Shown in pieces: positions 21,801 through 32,602 of a stretch of DNA of 64,000 nucleotides; the stretch's first letter is position 1, and each line of letters starts with the position of its first letter. A program made the position numbers and the translations under genes. This DNA is from Lepidonotus clava (taxonomy: Eukaryota > Annelida > Polychaeta > Phyllodocida > Polynoidae): contig OW387146.1 of the NCBI GenBank assembly GCA_936440205.1, forward strand, positions 26,908,458-26,972,457. The letters are read 5' to 3'. The notes below the pieces were generated by a model. The model had not been told where the DNA came from, searched no databases, and worked only from the letters and a program-made list of their open reading frames with translations.

Positions 21801-24800
21801 AAGGTTGTCACAGGCTAAGTCTATGACAATTCTAGGATTGTAATTGAATAGTGCCTAAATGACAGCCCGAGGTGGCCATGGCCACTGTGTATGACAACCC
21901 TATCAATGTAAGTGAATGTTACCAAAACCAACTCATAGGCCTTCTATGTGTAAAGGTTGGTTGGTTATTGGTTGCTTTACGCCCTAATCAACTGCCAGGG
22001 TCATATCAAGGGCGGTGATGGTGATCGAATCTATGAGAAGGAAGAGACCATACCCCTACACATTTACCGAAGTAGGTGTTCTTTAATGTGCCTGGTCCCA
22101 TAGACAGGGCCAGACACACAACAGCCGGTGGCACAAGGCCTTTGATATCCCAGTCGTTGTCACTGGGAGAAACACAGAGGGGTGTAGCAGCCCTGCCTGG
22201 CCCAGCCGAGAATCGAACCCGGCTCTCCCGCATGCCAAGCGAATGCTCTAACCACTTCACCACCCCGTGCCCCTCTATCTATGTGTAAAGGTCATACTTA
22301 ATATGTAGTAGCAACAATTCTCTCTGTCACGCATGATTAAAGGTGATTTATATTATTCTAAGGACCTGCAGGCTAATTTGGGCTGTTTTTGTTGACAAAA
22401 ATCCTGGAAAAAGAAAATAAACAAATAATTGCTACCTATCCCTAGAAAAATGAAAGATGTGGAAAACCTGAGGGGGATCACTGGACATCATGATCGTTGA
22501 AACTTAACTGGGGAAACCCCTCTCAGGTTTTCCACATATTGTATTTTTCTGGTGAATTCCTGTATCTATTCTTATTAAAAAATCAGCTGAAACTTTAAAG
22601 TATATCATGTGATATGGCGAGTTGAAAACAACCTCTAATTCGATGTCAATGGTGGCAATCTGTGTTGTGCCCAACGGGGAAACCACCGCCATCTTTTCCT
22701 ACCTCCTATCTATGAACTCTATTTGTGTATGCACAAGACTATGGTGCCCTATGAGATCTAATACATTTACTGATGACTTGATTGGCCCATGCCTATTAAG
22801 GCAAAGGCCTTATTCAAGCCAAAGGTGGATATAATGGGCCAGATATGACATAGGTATGTCTTCTTCATTTTCATGTGATGGCTAAAAAAATGAAAAATGA
22901 CCATTGAAAAAAAAAAGAGATAATGTAGTACCACTGGCGAAGTCAGCATCACAACAGCACTGTTGACAACTTGTTTTTACCCAACAGTTGCCACTCATTG
23001 GCTGACAAAGAAATGGGGTTATCATCATAGTGATGGGGCAGTCATTGTAGGGGATAGTACGAGGTCAGATATGCCTCATTGTAGAAGTTAGTAGCCTTAT
23101 ATTAATCTCTTATATTACACCTAGCCATTACATAAATTAAGTAATTTCACAAGGTTGTCACGATGACAACCAATGGTTGTCAGGTGCATATTGATCATGT
23201 ATGTGTACGAAGTGATGTATATAGATTAATACAGAAATTACATATCTTAGCCCTATACCCCACCTGAATTCCTTGATGTAAATCTGTACTTGTTGGAAGA
23301 CCCCTCTCTCAAAGAAAGCCCCTGTAGCTCAGGGGACTGTGATGCAGTCTACAATGCAAGAAAACACTGTGACAACCCTTAGGTATTCCAGTAAATCATG
23401 ACAAAGCTGGAGATTTTTTTGACCACCAATGGCTGTGTTTTTGGCAGCATTGACTTTCAACCCTCAGGTCATCACAGAGACCCAAACGACTTCATAGGAA
23501 GTAGTCACAAAGTCATCATTATCTCATACTCAAGGTTGTCAGAAGGTCCCTAAAGGGTCGTTTATTTTGCCACCAAGGTTGTCATAGGGTTGTTGATAAC
23601 ACCACTTATGACAACTTTGTATTTTCAGTGTATAGGTTAGCAAGGTATCATGCCGGGAACCATCTCTGCCACTGGTTCCTGGTGAGATACTCTAAGAGCC
23701 TACGGCTGATATCCAGTGGTGCAGAAAAGTCGCTCTCCTCCTTATTAATCCATTTACAATAATGATATATCCTGATGAAAGCCCTAATGGGTTGAAACAG
23801 GTTGATTCGCTGCGGATTTATTAGAATTCCAACATTTTGAAACTACAGTGTTGAGTTGGGTGTGTTCACGACTCAATTGTAATGTCTGTGTAACCGTTTA
23901 ATTCTATGCATCTTCTGAAACATGTAAATAATATGATGATCATCTTGACCTTCATACCTTGATTTGAGTAGATTTCCACTTCACAAAGACGCATAAAATA
24001 CCATTTCTGAGTGAGGATCAGAACATACTGTCCAAATAAAGTTGCCTTACACTGAAGGTACAACACCTCTGAGATGTCCAAATCTGCTGGGTCGTCATTA
24101 CATGCTGCATAACCTGATGTCGTTGGGTCAAAACTCACATATTCAAATAACTCCCCAACCAAAACCTGAAGTGCACTGGTTCCTGTAAACCAAGTAAAAT
24201 AATTAAAACAATATTACTTGAAAAAGGATGACGATAAGATTAATAAAGCACAAAGTAAAAACCATTTTATGTTAGATTTCAATTATATTCGACGTTTGAA
24301 CACTTTTTGTTATCAATTTAATTTATTTAGGTGGATTATAATATATGCTAATGTATTATAAGATTATATAGGTTAGAGGAGGCCTTGGGTAGTAACCAAT
24401 CAGAAACCACCTCTCAGGTTGCTATCCAGCTTACCACCCTGGTTACCACTGCCATTCTGTAAACAGGCTCACACCGACAGGGTCATATTGCTCTAAGCAA
24501 TTTTTGTTTATTATGTCACATGTTAAGGAATACGCCATAAGTTGTTCCAAATGCTTGGAGAAACACTCTGGGACAAAAGGTTCACGTTGTACACGTTATC
24601 AGAAAGCTTCACCTTCAACCAGGAAGTTTGAATCATTGTTACTGGACCTGCCGCTACCGGGAGACAAAGGGCTCTCAGGAGGCGGGAAATTCAAAAGTGC
24701 GTCATTGTCCCTAGATTCGTCAACAGAATTGGGAAATTCAGTTGACATGGCGAAAGGAGGACTGTCTGAGGATCCTGACTTTGTGAGGCTTCAATCCTCT

Positions 24801-26159
24801 GTGTTGGAACAACATTCTCAGGTAACGACACTGGGCACCATGATCAAGAATCTAACTTCTGCTGTTGGCCAGCTATGTGTACGAGTCAGTAAATCAGTCA
24901 AGAAGACTGAGGATCAATCGTCTTCAGACACCAGCAGTGAAGATGAAAGCGCTGTTCCTGAACTTCCTACAACTACTACCAAGAAAAGGTTTTCTCTACA
25001 GCCGCATTTACCAAAAAAGGAGAAACGGCCGACTACATTTGCAGGCTGGGTTAGTGCCTTCACAGCACTGATCATAGCCGTCATGGGTTCTTTTTAATCT
25101 TCAAATGTTTTATTTTTCAGAATGTATGCAATTAAATTTATGTCAGATCTATATAATGCCAATCAAGTTGCAAATTTGGAGCATTTTGATATTGTCATTC
25201 GTTTTGCTTTTCTGAAAGGCCCGTATATCGCACATATACAATTATCGGGAACTCGTTAACAATATTTCTTTTTTCTTTTTTTTTTTTTTTTTTTTTTTCT
25301 TTCTTTCTTTTTTTTTTTTTTTGGAGGGGGGGGTGGCGTTTCCACTATTCCTGCAGATATTCTAATAATTCTTACCTAAAAGGACCCATGACATTTACCT
25401 TCACGTCTATTTTTACTTACTTCTTGTATGCCTTGTAGTGTAGACAGTGATTACAATGGTGCTTACAGGCAGCATTGCGTCTAAATCGATGACAACCCAG
25501 GGATTGGTCCCTGTTTGGCCCTGTAAGCAACCAGCTGTGGGGAAACCAAAGGGATTTATAAGAAATATAGTTAGCACGCATTCATTAGTGATCTCTTATT
25601 CGACCATAATTTCAGTTACATCGCTCATTGTGTTTTACTCCTTCAGTCTATAACCATGAAAGTGGATGTTAAGGTACTAACTCGCATAGATTTCCAGCCT
25701 ATCCCCGTCAGTGATCAGGGAAGTGTTTGTGACGAATGTTGCAGAATAAACAGGCTTGTTGAGGGCCATATTCAATGAACCATGATCTGTATAGCATGAA
25801 GATTCTGGAAATTGAACACATCAATATTATTGTTAGATAATGATTGTTTCCCTTTTGATACTATGATTCAAGATATAATTTATACTGACAGAGCAGGAAG
25901 TTATATCTTTATGTATTTCAAAGCAATTTTGTTATCATGTAGGATTACTTCTATTATACTTATATCAAGTTTCAATAAATACAGACTATGGTGTAAACAA
26001 AAATAGAGAAAACATGTGTCAATTTTTACAAATATGGAAAGAAGGCTTGCAACATGGTGTATGAAGTTGGAATAAGAACTCACCCACAGCTCCGATTACA
26101 TACTGTAGTCCACTGACACATATAAATAGACATGTTTGGGTAGAAACAGGTAAGCCCAT
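18806..26159 (-). CDS. Gene B: secreted two-domain FTP lectin-like protein, complete
   Basis: Eight coding exons on the minus strand: 26084-26159, 25682-25804, 25421-25534, 23958-24182, 21265-21373, 20565-20713, 19674-19913, 18806-19263. They sum to 1494 bp, that is 497 codons plus stop, with every junction phase matching. Residues 1-25 are a signal peptide (MGLPVSTQTCLFICVSGLQ..). Residues about 26-179 form a divergent FTP/discoidin-like domain (ALNKPVYSATFVTNTSLITDG, TGTNPWVVIDLDAM, LCEVEIYS). Residues about 198-342 form a more canonical FTP domain: NIARGKDAYASS, AVDGD, CTHTGYSAPYWLVVDLG, ITNRD, VCELEIYS. Residues about 346-497 are an unrecognised Cys-containing tail (FDDDDHTCVTLG..). FTP lectins typically bind fucose or related glycans in innate recognition; the C-THT and VDLG blocks are the parts I can see. 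The exon 5 acceptor (ATTAACAG) is weak and is the least certain border. Gene A is its tandem paralogue. Confidence 0.85.
20745..21070 (+). repeat. Dispersed repeat copy (AATAAGCCCATCCCAG family) in gene B intron 5
   Basis: It starts CAATAAGCCCATCCCAGT and shares a series of blocks (AAAATTGGTAAAATTTGGC, CTTTTCCCC, CCTATAATGTCCAAC) with the reverse strand of 39540-40004. The right border is uncertain. No coding capacity. Confidence 0.65.
21562..23630. mobile_element. 2.07-kb non-autonomous DNA transposon rich in GGTTGTCA, in gene B intron 4
   Basis: Terminal inverted repeats CACTGAAAACACAAAGT and ACTTTGTATTTTCAGTG are flanked by TA on both sides, which would be a TA target duplication. The interior repeats GGTTGTCA/TGACAACC more than a dozen times near both ends. 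No transposase frame is visible. A SINE (21958-22277) has inserted into it. It is absent from the short intron remnant of gene A, so it probably arrived after the duplication or was outside the retained part. Confidence 0.75.
21943..22292 (-). mobile_element. tRNA-derived SINE with perfect 15-bp target duplication
   Basis: The SINE body is 21958-22277 on the minus strand. The head has a tRNA-like A box (TGGTGAAGTGG) and B box (GGTTCGATTC). A 3' body of about 200 bp and an AACC-repeat tail follow. Both sides carry the identical TCTATGTGTAAAGGT (21943-21957 and 22278-22292), the mark of LINE-driven insertion. It is not a functional tRNA gene, since the 3' half continues into SINE body. Confidence 0.92.
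24504..25097 (+). CDS. Unrecognised 197-codon ORF inside gene B intron 3, opposite strand
   Basis: An ATG-started frame runs against gene B. It has an N-terminal CSKCLEKHSG...C cluster that might bind metal, a Ser-rich middle, a possible short coiled coil (LGTMIKNLTSAVGQL), an acidic serine run (SSSDTSSEDES) and a hydrophobic C-terminus (WVSAFTALIIAVMGSF) that could be a tail anchor. I do not recognise a family. It may be a first ORF left from a retroelement or a nested host gene. No neighbouring RT or integrase is seen. Confidence 0.35.
   Translation: MFIMSHVKEYAISCSKCLEKHSGTKGSRCTRYQKASPSTRKFESLLLDLPLPGDKGLSGGGKFKSASLSLDSSTELGNSVDMAKGGLSEDPDFVRLQSSVLEQHSQVTTLGTMIKNLTSAVGQLCVRVSKSVKKTEDQSSSDTSSEDESAVPELPTTTTKKRFSLQPHLPKKEKRPTTFAGWVSAFTALIIAVMGSF
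25263..25322 (+). repeat. T-rich tract in gene B intron 3
   Basis: A near-pure T run with a few C bases, followed by a G run. It could be the reverse of a retroposon poly(A), but no partner sequence is recognised. Confidence 0.8.
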
Positions 26160-26679
26160 CATAATTGTATATCCGTTGGAAGTCAGTTTTCATTTATTGG
26201 CAAGTTTTGATTGTCATGCACTAGTTTCCCTAAATTTGTAATACCTCTTTTTTTGTCTTCTCCTACAAAGGTGAACCCACATAAATGACTGAGTAGACAA
26301 CATCCATGTAAATGCTGTCCATTTGTACAGGCTTTCTAAGAAATTCACTTTCCAGAAATCATTTTTCTAAGAAAAAACGTATGTTTCATGGACTGAAGTA
26401 TTAATGATGCAGAAAAAGCTAGCGTGTGGCAGTGTTACCTAGAAATGATTAATTATTTGTACTCAATGACGTAGTTCGGCTCATGTCTAATCACATAAAT
26501 CTGTAACTATTGGTGTTTACATAAGCCTATCGGATCATTTAGATGGGACAATTTGAAATTAGATAAAATATAAGACCAATAAAATTGTTTCTCATTTATA
26601 GTCTGATGAATTATTGTAATCAATTCAATGGCATGATACGAGTTTGTGTAGAAATTATAAGGGTTAAAGAATTGAATAA
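26160..26679. other. Intergenic, upstream of gene B
   Basis: GC-poor DNA where the gene B promoter should lie. No clear promoter motif or coding frame seen. Confidence 0.45.
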
Positions 26680-27472
26680 TGTTGTTAGAGTTACGGGTAA
26701 AGCTGTGTTTTGGGACACGATCACTATGTACACGAGATCGTGCGGTACGAGTTACAGGGAAATGTCAGTTAACACGAGATTGTGATGTATCTTGTATTCT
26801 TGACCAGAAGTGACCTCAGTAAGGGTCAAAGTGACCATGTGATGTTATGTAACTAATTAGGAGCCAGGTTATGGCTATAAATAAGAAGTAATTGCACGAG
26901 AATGAGCAGTCCCGGTTTGGAACTCACTGTGTTCACATCTGTTCACTTCCTGGGAATTGGCACGAGACAACCTGGAAGGACTTGTAGACAAGGATAGCAG
27001 CAGTGAGAATTAGACTTAGGGAGACCTCAGCCTACACACTACCACCTTTTTAATTTTTTGGGCATGGTCCATGTCACTGAAGCTAGAGCTACCGTCCGAG
27101 ATACCTGTTAGGTGAGTGACACAAGAAAGTCCCCCCGATATCTGCCCAGCCTGAGCTGCTGACTCCACCCCAAGAACCCCGTTAGCCACCCTTTTCCGGA
27201 AGCCAGAAACCCCTCCTTGTCGATCACACCATATCCCCCCACCGACCCCAGCGAGCGGGGCACGTTTCCAGAGACTCTCTCGACCACCCGTCCCCCGATC
27301 ACCCAACCACGGGTGCGGACGAGTGTTCGCGAAAACCCCATCCAACTCGTGCATCGGTCACCCGAGCACGAATTTGGACCCAATCGGTACGAAATCGTCA
27401 TATCTCCGTCGGGAACCACACACGTCCTCGCGCAGAGAACAACACAATAGGAATTTATAATCTGAAATTTGT
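26680..27472 (+). mobile_element. Possible solo LTR or retroelement remnant
   Basis: A 793-bp block, GC-rich in its second half, starts TGTTGTTAGAG and is flanked by AATAA on both sides (26675-26679 and 27473-27477). It has a TATA-like GCTATAAATAAG near 26872. The right end is GT rather than CA, which is against a standard LTR. There is no internal element. Short frames on both strands in the GC-rich half look like composition artefacts. Confidence 0.4.
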
Positions 27473-27733
27473 AATAATGCATGGTGCTCGTTCCACACAC
27501 CATTTCCTGTGGGGTCGACGTTTCTTCAATATGGGTCAGTCAATAGACATCAAAAATGCAAGATTGGTAAATGATGTAATCATGTAATGCTGCTTACACT
27601 GCATAAATAATACCTATTGATTTTTTTTTTTTTGACATGTAACCAATAATGGGTTAATGGTTTGGTACGTGAAATAGTTATAGAACCAATTGATAATACA
27701 ATCGATAAAATATACATTTCCCTTATTCGGTTA

Positions 27734-28053
27734 ACTATTTTGTGTAGTGAGTGAGTGAGTGTTGGGTGTTTTACGACGTACCGACAGCCACGGCGAAAAC
27801 CAGTTGGGACAAATTCTGTCTTAGGTGATGGAATCTATGAGATGAAGGTGACAGGGCGGGCAAACAGCAGGGAATCAAAACCCAGCAATCATTTTAGCTG
27901 TACCTCATCCCTTAGTGAACCAAGCACTGACTGGGAATTGAACCCAAAGAACCACTTGGTCAGTGCAGGGTCCCCCATATCGTCGCCTCATACGATCAAC
28001 AGAGGCTACCGAGGTCCTATTCTTACCCGAACCGTCACGATGCACTATTTTGT
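27734..28053 (-). mobile_element. Second tRNA-derived SINE, ACTC-repeat tail
   Basis: The body (27744-28043, minus strand) has a B-box-like GGGTTCAATTCCC and a tail GTAAAACACCCAACACTCACTCACTC split here as GTAAAACACCC then ACTC repeats. ACTATTTTGT flanks it on both sides (27734-27743 and 28044-28053). This tail type resembles gastropod SINEs in reverse orientation (GAGTGAGTG...TTTTACG). Confidence 0.8.
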
Positions 28054-28130
28054 ATAAAAACACTGATTGGAATGAGCAAAACTCCTATTATTGATGCTTA
28101 TCAAGTACTCCCTCAACTCTCTAAATTTTA

Positions 28131-28680
28131 AAGAGAGGAGCCAGTGAAATTTTACTTATGGTTATTTCACACTTTATATGTTAGATGTAACAATTATATT
28201 GAAGTATGCAAACTTTCTCTACGAGTGATTCACTCCTTCTTGTGATTAACATGATTAACAAGAACCATCTGATTTCTCTGATACTCCAGAAATCACACAT
28301 CTGTGTGTGACGTCACACAAAAAGACGTTATTTTGAAATTGCAAAATCAGTATAAATCACTTTTTAACATATTTCAATGCATAAATAAATTGATTTCATT
28401 GTTATGGTTACTATTAGACTCATTAAAAGCGATGTGAACAATTATATTTAATCATTTTTCAGGTTTTCTATTTTTCATCTTGTCTGTCTGTGATGTCACA
28501 CACAAAGAAATGCACTGTGCAAGCTGCACAAACTGCACACAGAGACAATTATTTTGGATTAGGAAATTGTGTATAAAATTCAAACCAATAAAGATAATGA
28601 TATAAAATTTGGCATAGTGATTACTGGTATGGTAGAGAACACGGCAATGTTAGAATTTATATTCACTGGCTCCTCCCTTT
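28131..28680. mobile_element. 550-bp MITE with GGAGCCAGTGAA ends
   Basis: Inverted ends AAGAGAGGAGCCAGTGAA and TTCACTGGCTCCTCCCTTT enclose non-coding DNA. The interior holds inverted stretches around GTGTGTGACGTCACAC (about 28301) and TGATGTCACACAC (about 28491). Confidence 0.75.
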
Positions 28681-30541
28681 GGGATTCAATTTATTGAATG
28701 ATATGTGGGTGTGCGATGATTCATTATAGTGAACTATGGGGTTTACTTTTCGCATGAAAGATTAGTCTACATTCTGCTAAGTTTCCATGTGAGATATCCC
28801 AACAAAGCCATTGCTGATTACAGTCTTCCATATTGTTACGATCATTAATTGTCCTTGAACCTAGTTCCTAATTCAGGGATGACAGAGAAAACTCGTCGGA
28901 AAGGTCAATGTTTATTTAATCCAAATGCAATAATATACACCACTGAGCTTCATTTGAACAATGTCAGTTTGAGAGATTGTCTGCTCTACTCCTCACAAAC
29001 CAGTACTCCTATTTCAAGTCACCTATCTATCTCTGCTCACATGCCCAAGTGTTATCCCAGCTCTCTTAGCCCACACGTATCAGAACTGCCTTCAGAAGCC
29101 ACTTGTTTCATTCTAACGAGTACAGGTACCAACATCCGCATCTTATTTGCCTCGTTCTATGACATCATCTACTCACTCTCCAATCGCATTGCAGATGTGC
29201 ACAAGTTGGCCGATTGAGGGGATTGAAGAGATTGATCATTTGATAAAATGAGAATTTCGCCCGATTGGAATTAATGTAGGAAGCTAAGCCTAAGGAGGGA
29301 TATCATTTCTGAATCAAATATTTTGATGGTAGGTAAGAAAAACTGACACTATAGTGACAATTTCGCAGATGACCTGGACACTGACAGCACCAGAGAACTT
29401 AGATCTATTGACAGTGTGACGCCTATGTTTCAACATTGAGAGGTAATGATTCTGACACTGACAGTGACTTAGGCCTAGATATCTAAAGATAAACCAAGTT
29501 AATGTTGACCGAATTCAAAGGTGTTTGAAGGGATCTGTAAAATATCTAGAGCTAATTTTCAGGTAGTAGCAAAAACAAGTGTTTTGTCTATACCTAGCAT
29601 CGGCTATGTGTAATTAAACTTTACTAACCTTGCAGTTTTATGACTACAGACCCGTAGCCGGGGGGGGGGGGGGGGTTCGGGGGGTTCTTACGCACCAACC
29701 TTGGACAAACCCCCTTCCACAATATCTGAATCCCCTCATCCCGCCCCACTAGGAGGAAACTAATAAAAAAAATCAAATTTATAAAAAAAATCAAATTCTC
29801 CCCAACACCCACCCCCTTGATCATTGATGTATGTATTCTTATTGCAACAAGTTCTTAAGTTTGTAACAGTACCGGATATCCAGGGGCATATTAGATTTTA
29901 GAAGCCTCCCACCCATCCACAAGAATATTTGAGCCCTATCACTCAAAAAACGAAACCCTCTGAAAAAACTCTGGCTACGGACTTGCCAGTGTTCCAGCTA
30001 AACCTTCATAGATATCTTGCTCATCTTGTGTGATGGTGGATATCAATTTAGACACTGCGCACTTTCTGTAATTTTATAAATGATCGAGTCTTTTGGGTGA
30101 AAATTTCCTGAGAAAGGTAAGTCGTAGCTACTTTCTTTTTTCAAGAATATTCGCATAGACAAATATTAAACTTCCAAGTCTAGTTATACTTTTAAAAAAT
30201 AATTTTCCAATTTCCGAAGAATCCGAAGAATCATTTCCGACACTGGAGGGGTTCAGTAGGTGGACTCCTGTTCGACCGTGACGACTCCACCTGTCTGACC
30301 CTGGAGGACCCCCCCCCCCCCCCCAACACCATCAGCCCCTCCTGTCCTGGCCACCTCCGATTCCGGATATTTCGAATACAAAATTGTGTTAGGTTTCTTA
30401 ATGTAAAATGGCGTATTGTATAAAATAACACAAATTCTCGCCATTTTAAAATAAGGGAAAGTGATGTAATCATAAGCGTGGAACCTGGCCTATACTATTG
30501 ACCAGTTAGGAGCCTCATGACGTGATTTCATTTCCCGGGCA
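28681..30541. other. Intergenic region with G-runs
   Basis: No gene recognised. The 122-codon frame at 28849-29217 has no domain-like pattern. G/C homopolymers occur at about 29658-29674 and 30309-30324, beside degenerate low-complexity repeats containing GACTACAGACCCGTAGCC. Confidence 0.5.
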
Positions 30542-30806
30542 CTATAGACCTTCTGCAGATGACGTCACAACGTACAGAAATAGCTGGCCGCCATATTGGT
30601 GATCAATTTATTATCAATATTATTACCGATTTTTGAACATTTAGAACAAATAGTTTTATTACATTTGATTAAAACCAAGTAGTTCAACAATCCTCACCCT
30701 GTAGAATTTTTGAATTTTGAATAATTTCCACAGCCACGTGGCCATGATCACCACGTGGTGATCACCAATAAGTGATCACGTGACCTTATCTGCACAAGGT
30801 CTATAC
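30542..30806. mobile_element. MITE, CACGTGGTGATCACC family, copy 2
   Basis: Ends TATAGACCTTCTGCAGATGA and CTTATCTGCACAAGGTCTATA. Internal GGCCGCCATATTGGTGATCA and CACGTGGTGATCACC match copies 1 and 3. Confidence 0.82.
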
Positions 30807-30814
30807 TAAATTGT

Positions 30815-31085
30815 GTATAGACGTTGTGCAGATAACGTCACAACTCCTAAAATTAGGTGGCTGCCATATTGTTGATCAATTATCCATGCTTATTTTAATT
30901 TTTAAAAGCATTCAGAATATATTTTTAGACAAAATTTACCTAGGAAAAACTCACTGAATCATAATAAACAATGATTGTCAGGTAGAAATGACTGATTTTG
31001 TATTCATTTCACAGCCACGTGGTGGTGATCAACACGGTGATCACCAAAAAGTGGTCATGTGACTACGTCTGCAAAAGGTCTATAA
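30815..31085. mobile_element. MITE, CACGTGGTGATCACC family, copy 3
   Basis: Lies nine bases from copy 2 in the same orientation. Ends GTATAGACGTTGTGCAGATA and CGTCTGCAAAAGGTCTATA. Internal GGTGGCTGCCATATTGTTGATCA and CACGTGG are shared with copy 2. Confidence 0.82.
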
Positions 31086-31867
31086 TAAAACAAGAAGTTA
31101 TAGTTAACATTCTTACACATTTTGTATTTTTCACAATATGTGAGTGAAATATGCTGACAGAAAAAATAACTCAAAAAGCTTTAGAGGAAACGTGAATGTT
31201 GTATTGTAAACTACTCCTTTATTAACAAAAACAATCTAGAATAAGATAAACTTAACCAGGAAAAAGAACATGACACTGACATAACGTATATATCGGGAAT
31301 GTTCCTAAGTTCTCTCATAAAGAATAAACTAAGGATTATATAATTGGTAATTACTTGTTTTCGGTTCTTGTTTTTTTTTTTTTTTTAATTTATTGAACAA
31401 CATTCCTACTTACAAAATGTTCTTCCATCTAGGTTTATAATATATAACTGTAACAAGTAGTGTTATATAGATTGTATAATGATGGCTGTCTAAGTTAAGA
31501 TTCAGCCATCAAAGTTCATATAGAAAATGTATGATCTCAGTTTCTCAAGACGATATAAAGGCCAGATAAATCATGATAGTAATGTTGTGGCCGTCTAAAC
31601 TAAAATTCAGTCACCCAATAAAATGCAATTTGGTCATAGAGGACCTACAATATTGACAACAACAATTCAGTGACTGTCTCAATTAAGATTCAGTCATATT
31701 GTCAATACAATCATATATTATAAACATAAATGATGTCAACTGATGGTCATAATCAAGACACTGGTCATAACATTATGCATTTCGTTGATGTGCAAACACG
31801 GAAAGTCATTTCAGATGTTTGATCTATTGTTTAAGACTAACCCTGGCTGTTATATGCTGGTGTGTTT
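31086..31867. other. Intergenic, no gene seen
   Basis: GC-poor DNA with a T-run near 31370. Contains short repeats of ATTCAGTCA/AATTCAGTGACTG type at about 31500-31700. No coding frame recognised. Confidence 0.45.
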
Positions 31868-32602
31868 GGTTACAGGTGAACTCGGCCCCAAAGTGATCTG
31901 GGCCCCTAGGTGAACTGGGCCCCCTGAGTGAACTGGGCCCCCAGGTGAACTGGGCCCCCTGGTTAACTGGGATCCTGAGTGAACTGGGCCCCTAAGTGAA
32001 CTGGATAGGAAATCAAGTTATGATTTAGAGAAAAATGAGTTTGTCTAGTATTAATGGTCATATAAGTCATAGAAACATCAGTGGGAAACAGGACTTGACA
32101 TATTGAACTCATATTTTTCAACTTTTATATTTCTAACATGGATTTCTTATTTGATTATGACTTAATTATTATGAAGCATCTCAGGTATGTTAAAAACATT
32201 GTTCTCCTGGGATATCTCAAATTTTTTTATTTAGGTCCTAGTTATGTTTTTTATTCAAAGAGTACAAAATGATCAACTATTGTCATCAAATATTTACGTT
32301 TTTCATCCCAAAAACATAACAAAACCCTGAATCAAAATCTTAAGACATCCTTCCCTTTTTTATGTGTTTTGAAAGTTTTATATCCATTGAGGCATTATAA
32401 TCTGAGAAATCTGTGTTCAAAAAATAAAAGCAAAGAAATCCGTTTTAACTTCACTTTCTTTTTTGGATGTCAATATTTTTAATAAGTCAGTTATGTAACA
32501 AATTATGGGTCCCAGTTCACCTGGGGCCGAGATCACCTGGGGCCCCAGTTCACCTGGGGCCTAGTTCACCTCGGGGCCCAGTTCACTGGTATTCGTGTGT
32601 TT
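31860..32602. mobile_element. Fold-back element with GTGAACTGGGCCCC tandem arms, 8-bp target duplication
   Basis: Element body 31868-32594. The left arm (31875-32010) has about eight units of GTGAACTGGGCCCC type, 16-17 bp each. The right arm (32507-32590) has about five units inverted. The middle is GC-poor. The identical GTGTGTTT flanks both ends (31860-31867 and 32595-32602), which supports transposition with an 8-bp duplication as in hAT-type elements. No coding capacity. Confidence 0.85.

Noticed and set aside
22200-22275. A functional tRNA gene on the minus strand
   Set aside because: A and B boxes are good, but the sequence continues into a SINE body and tail and is flanked by a target duplication.
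27016-27503. Coding frames in the GC-rich part of the possible solo LTR
   Set aside because: Both strands are open because of composition. No domain or splice structure supports a gene.
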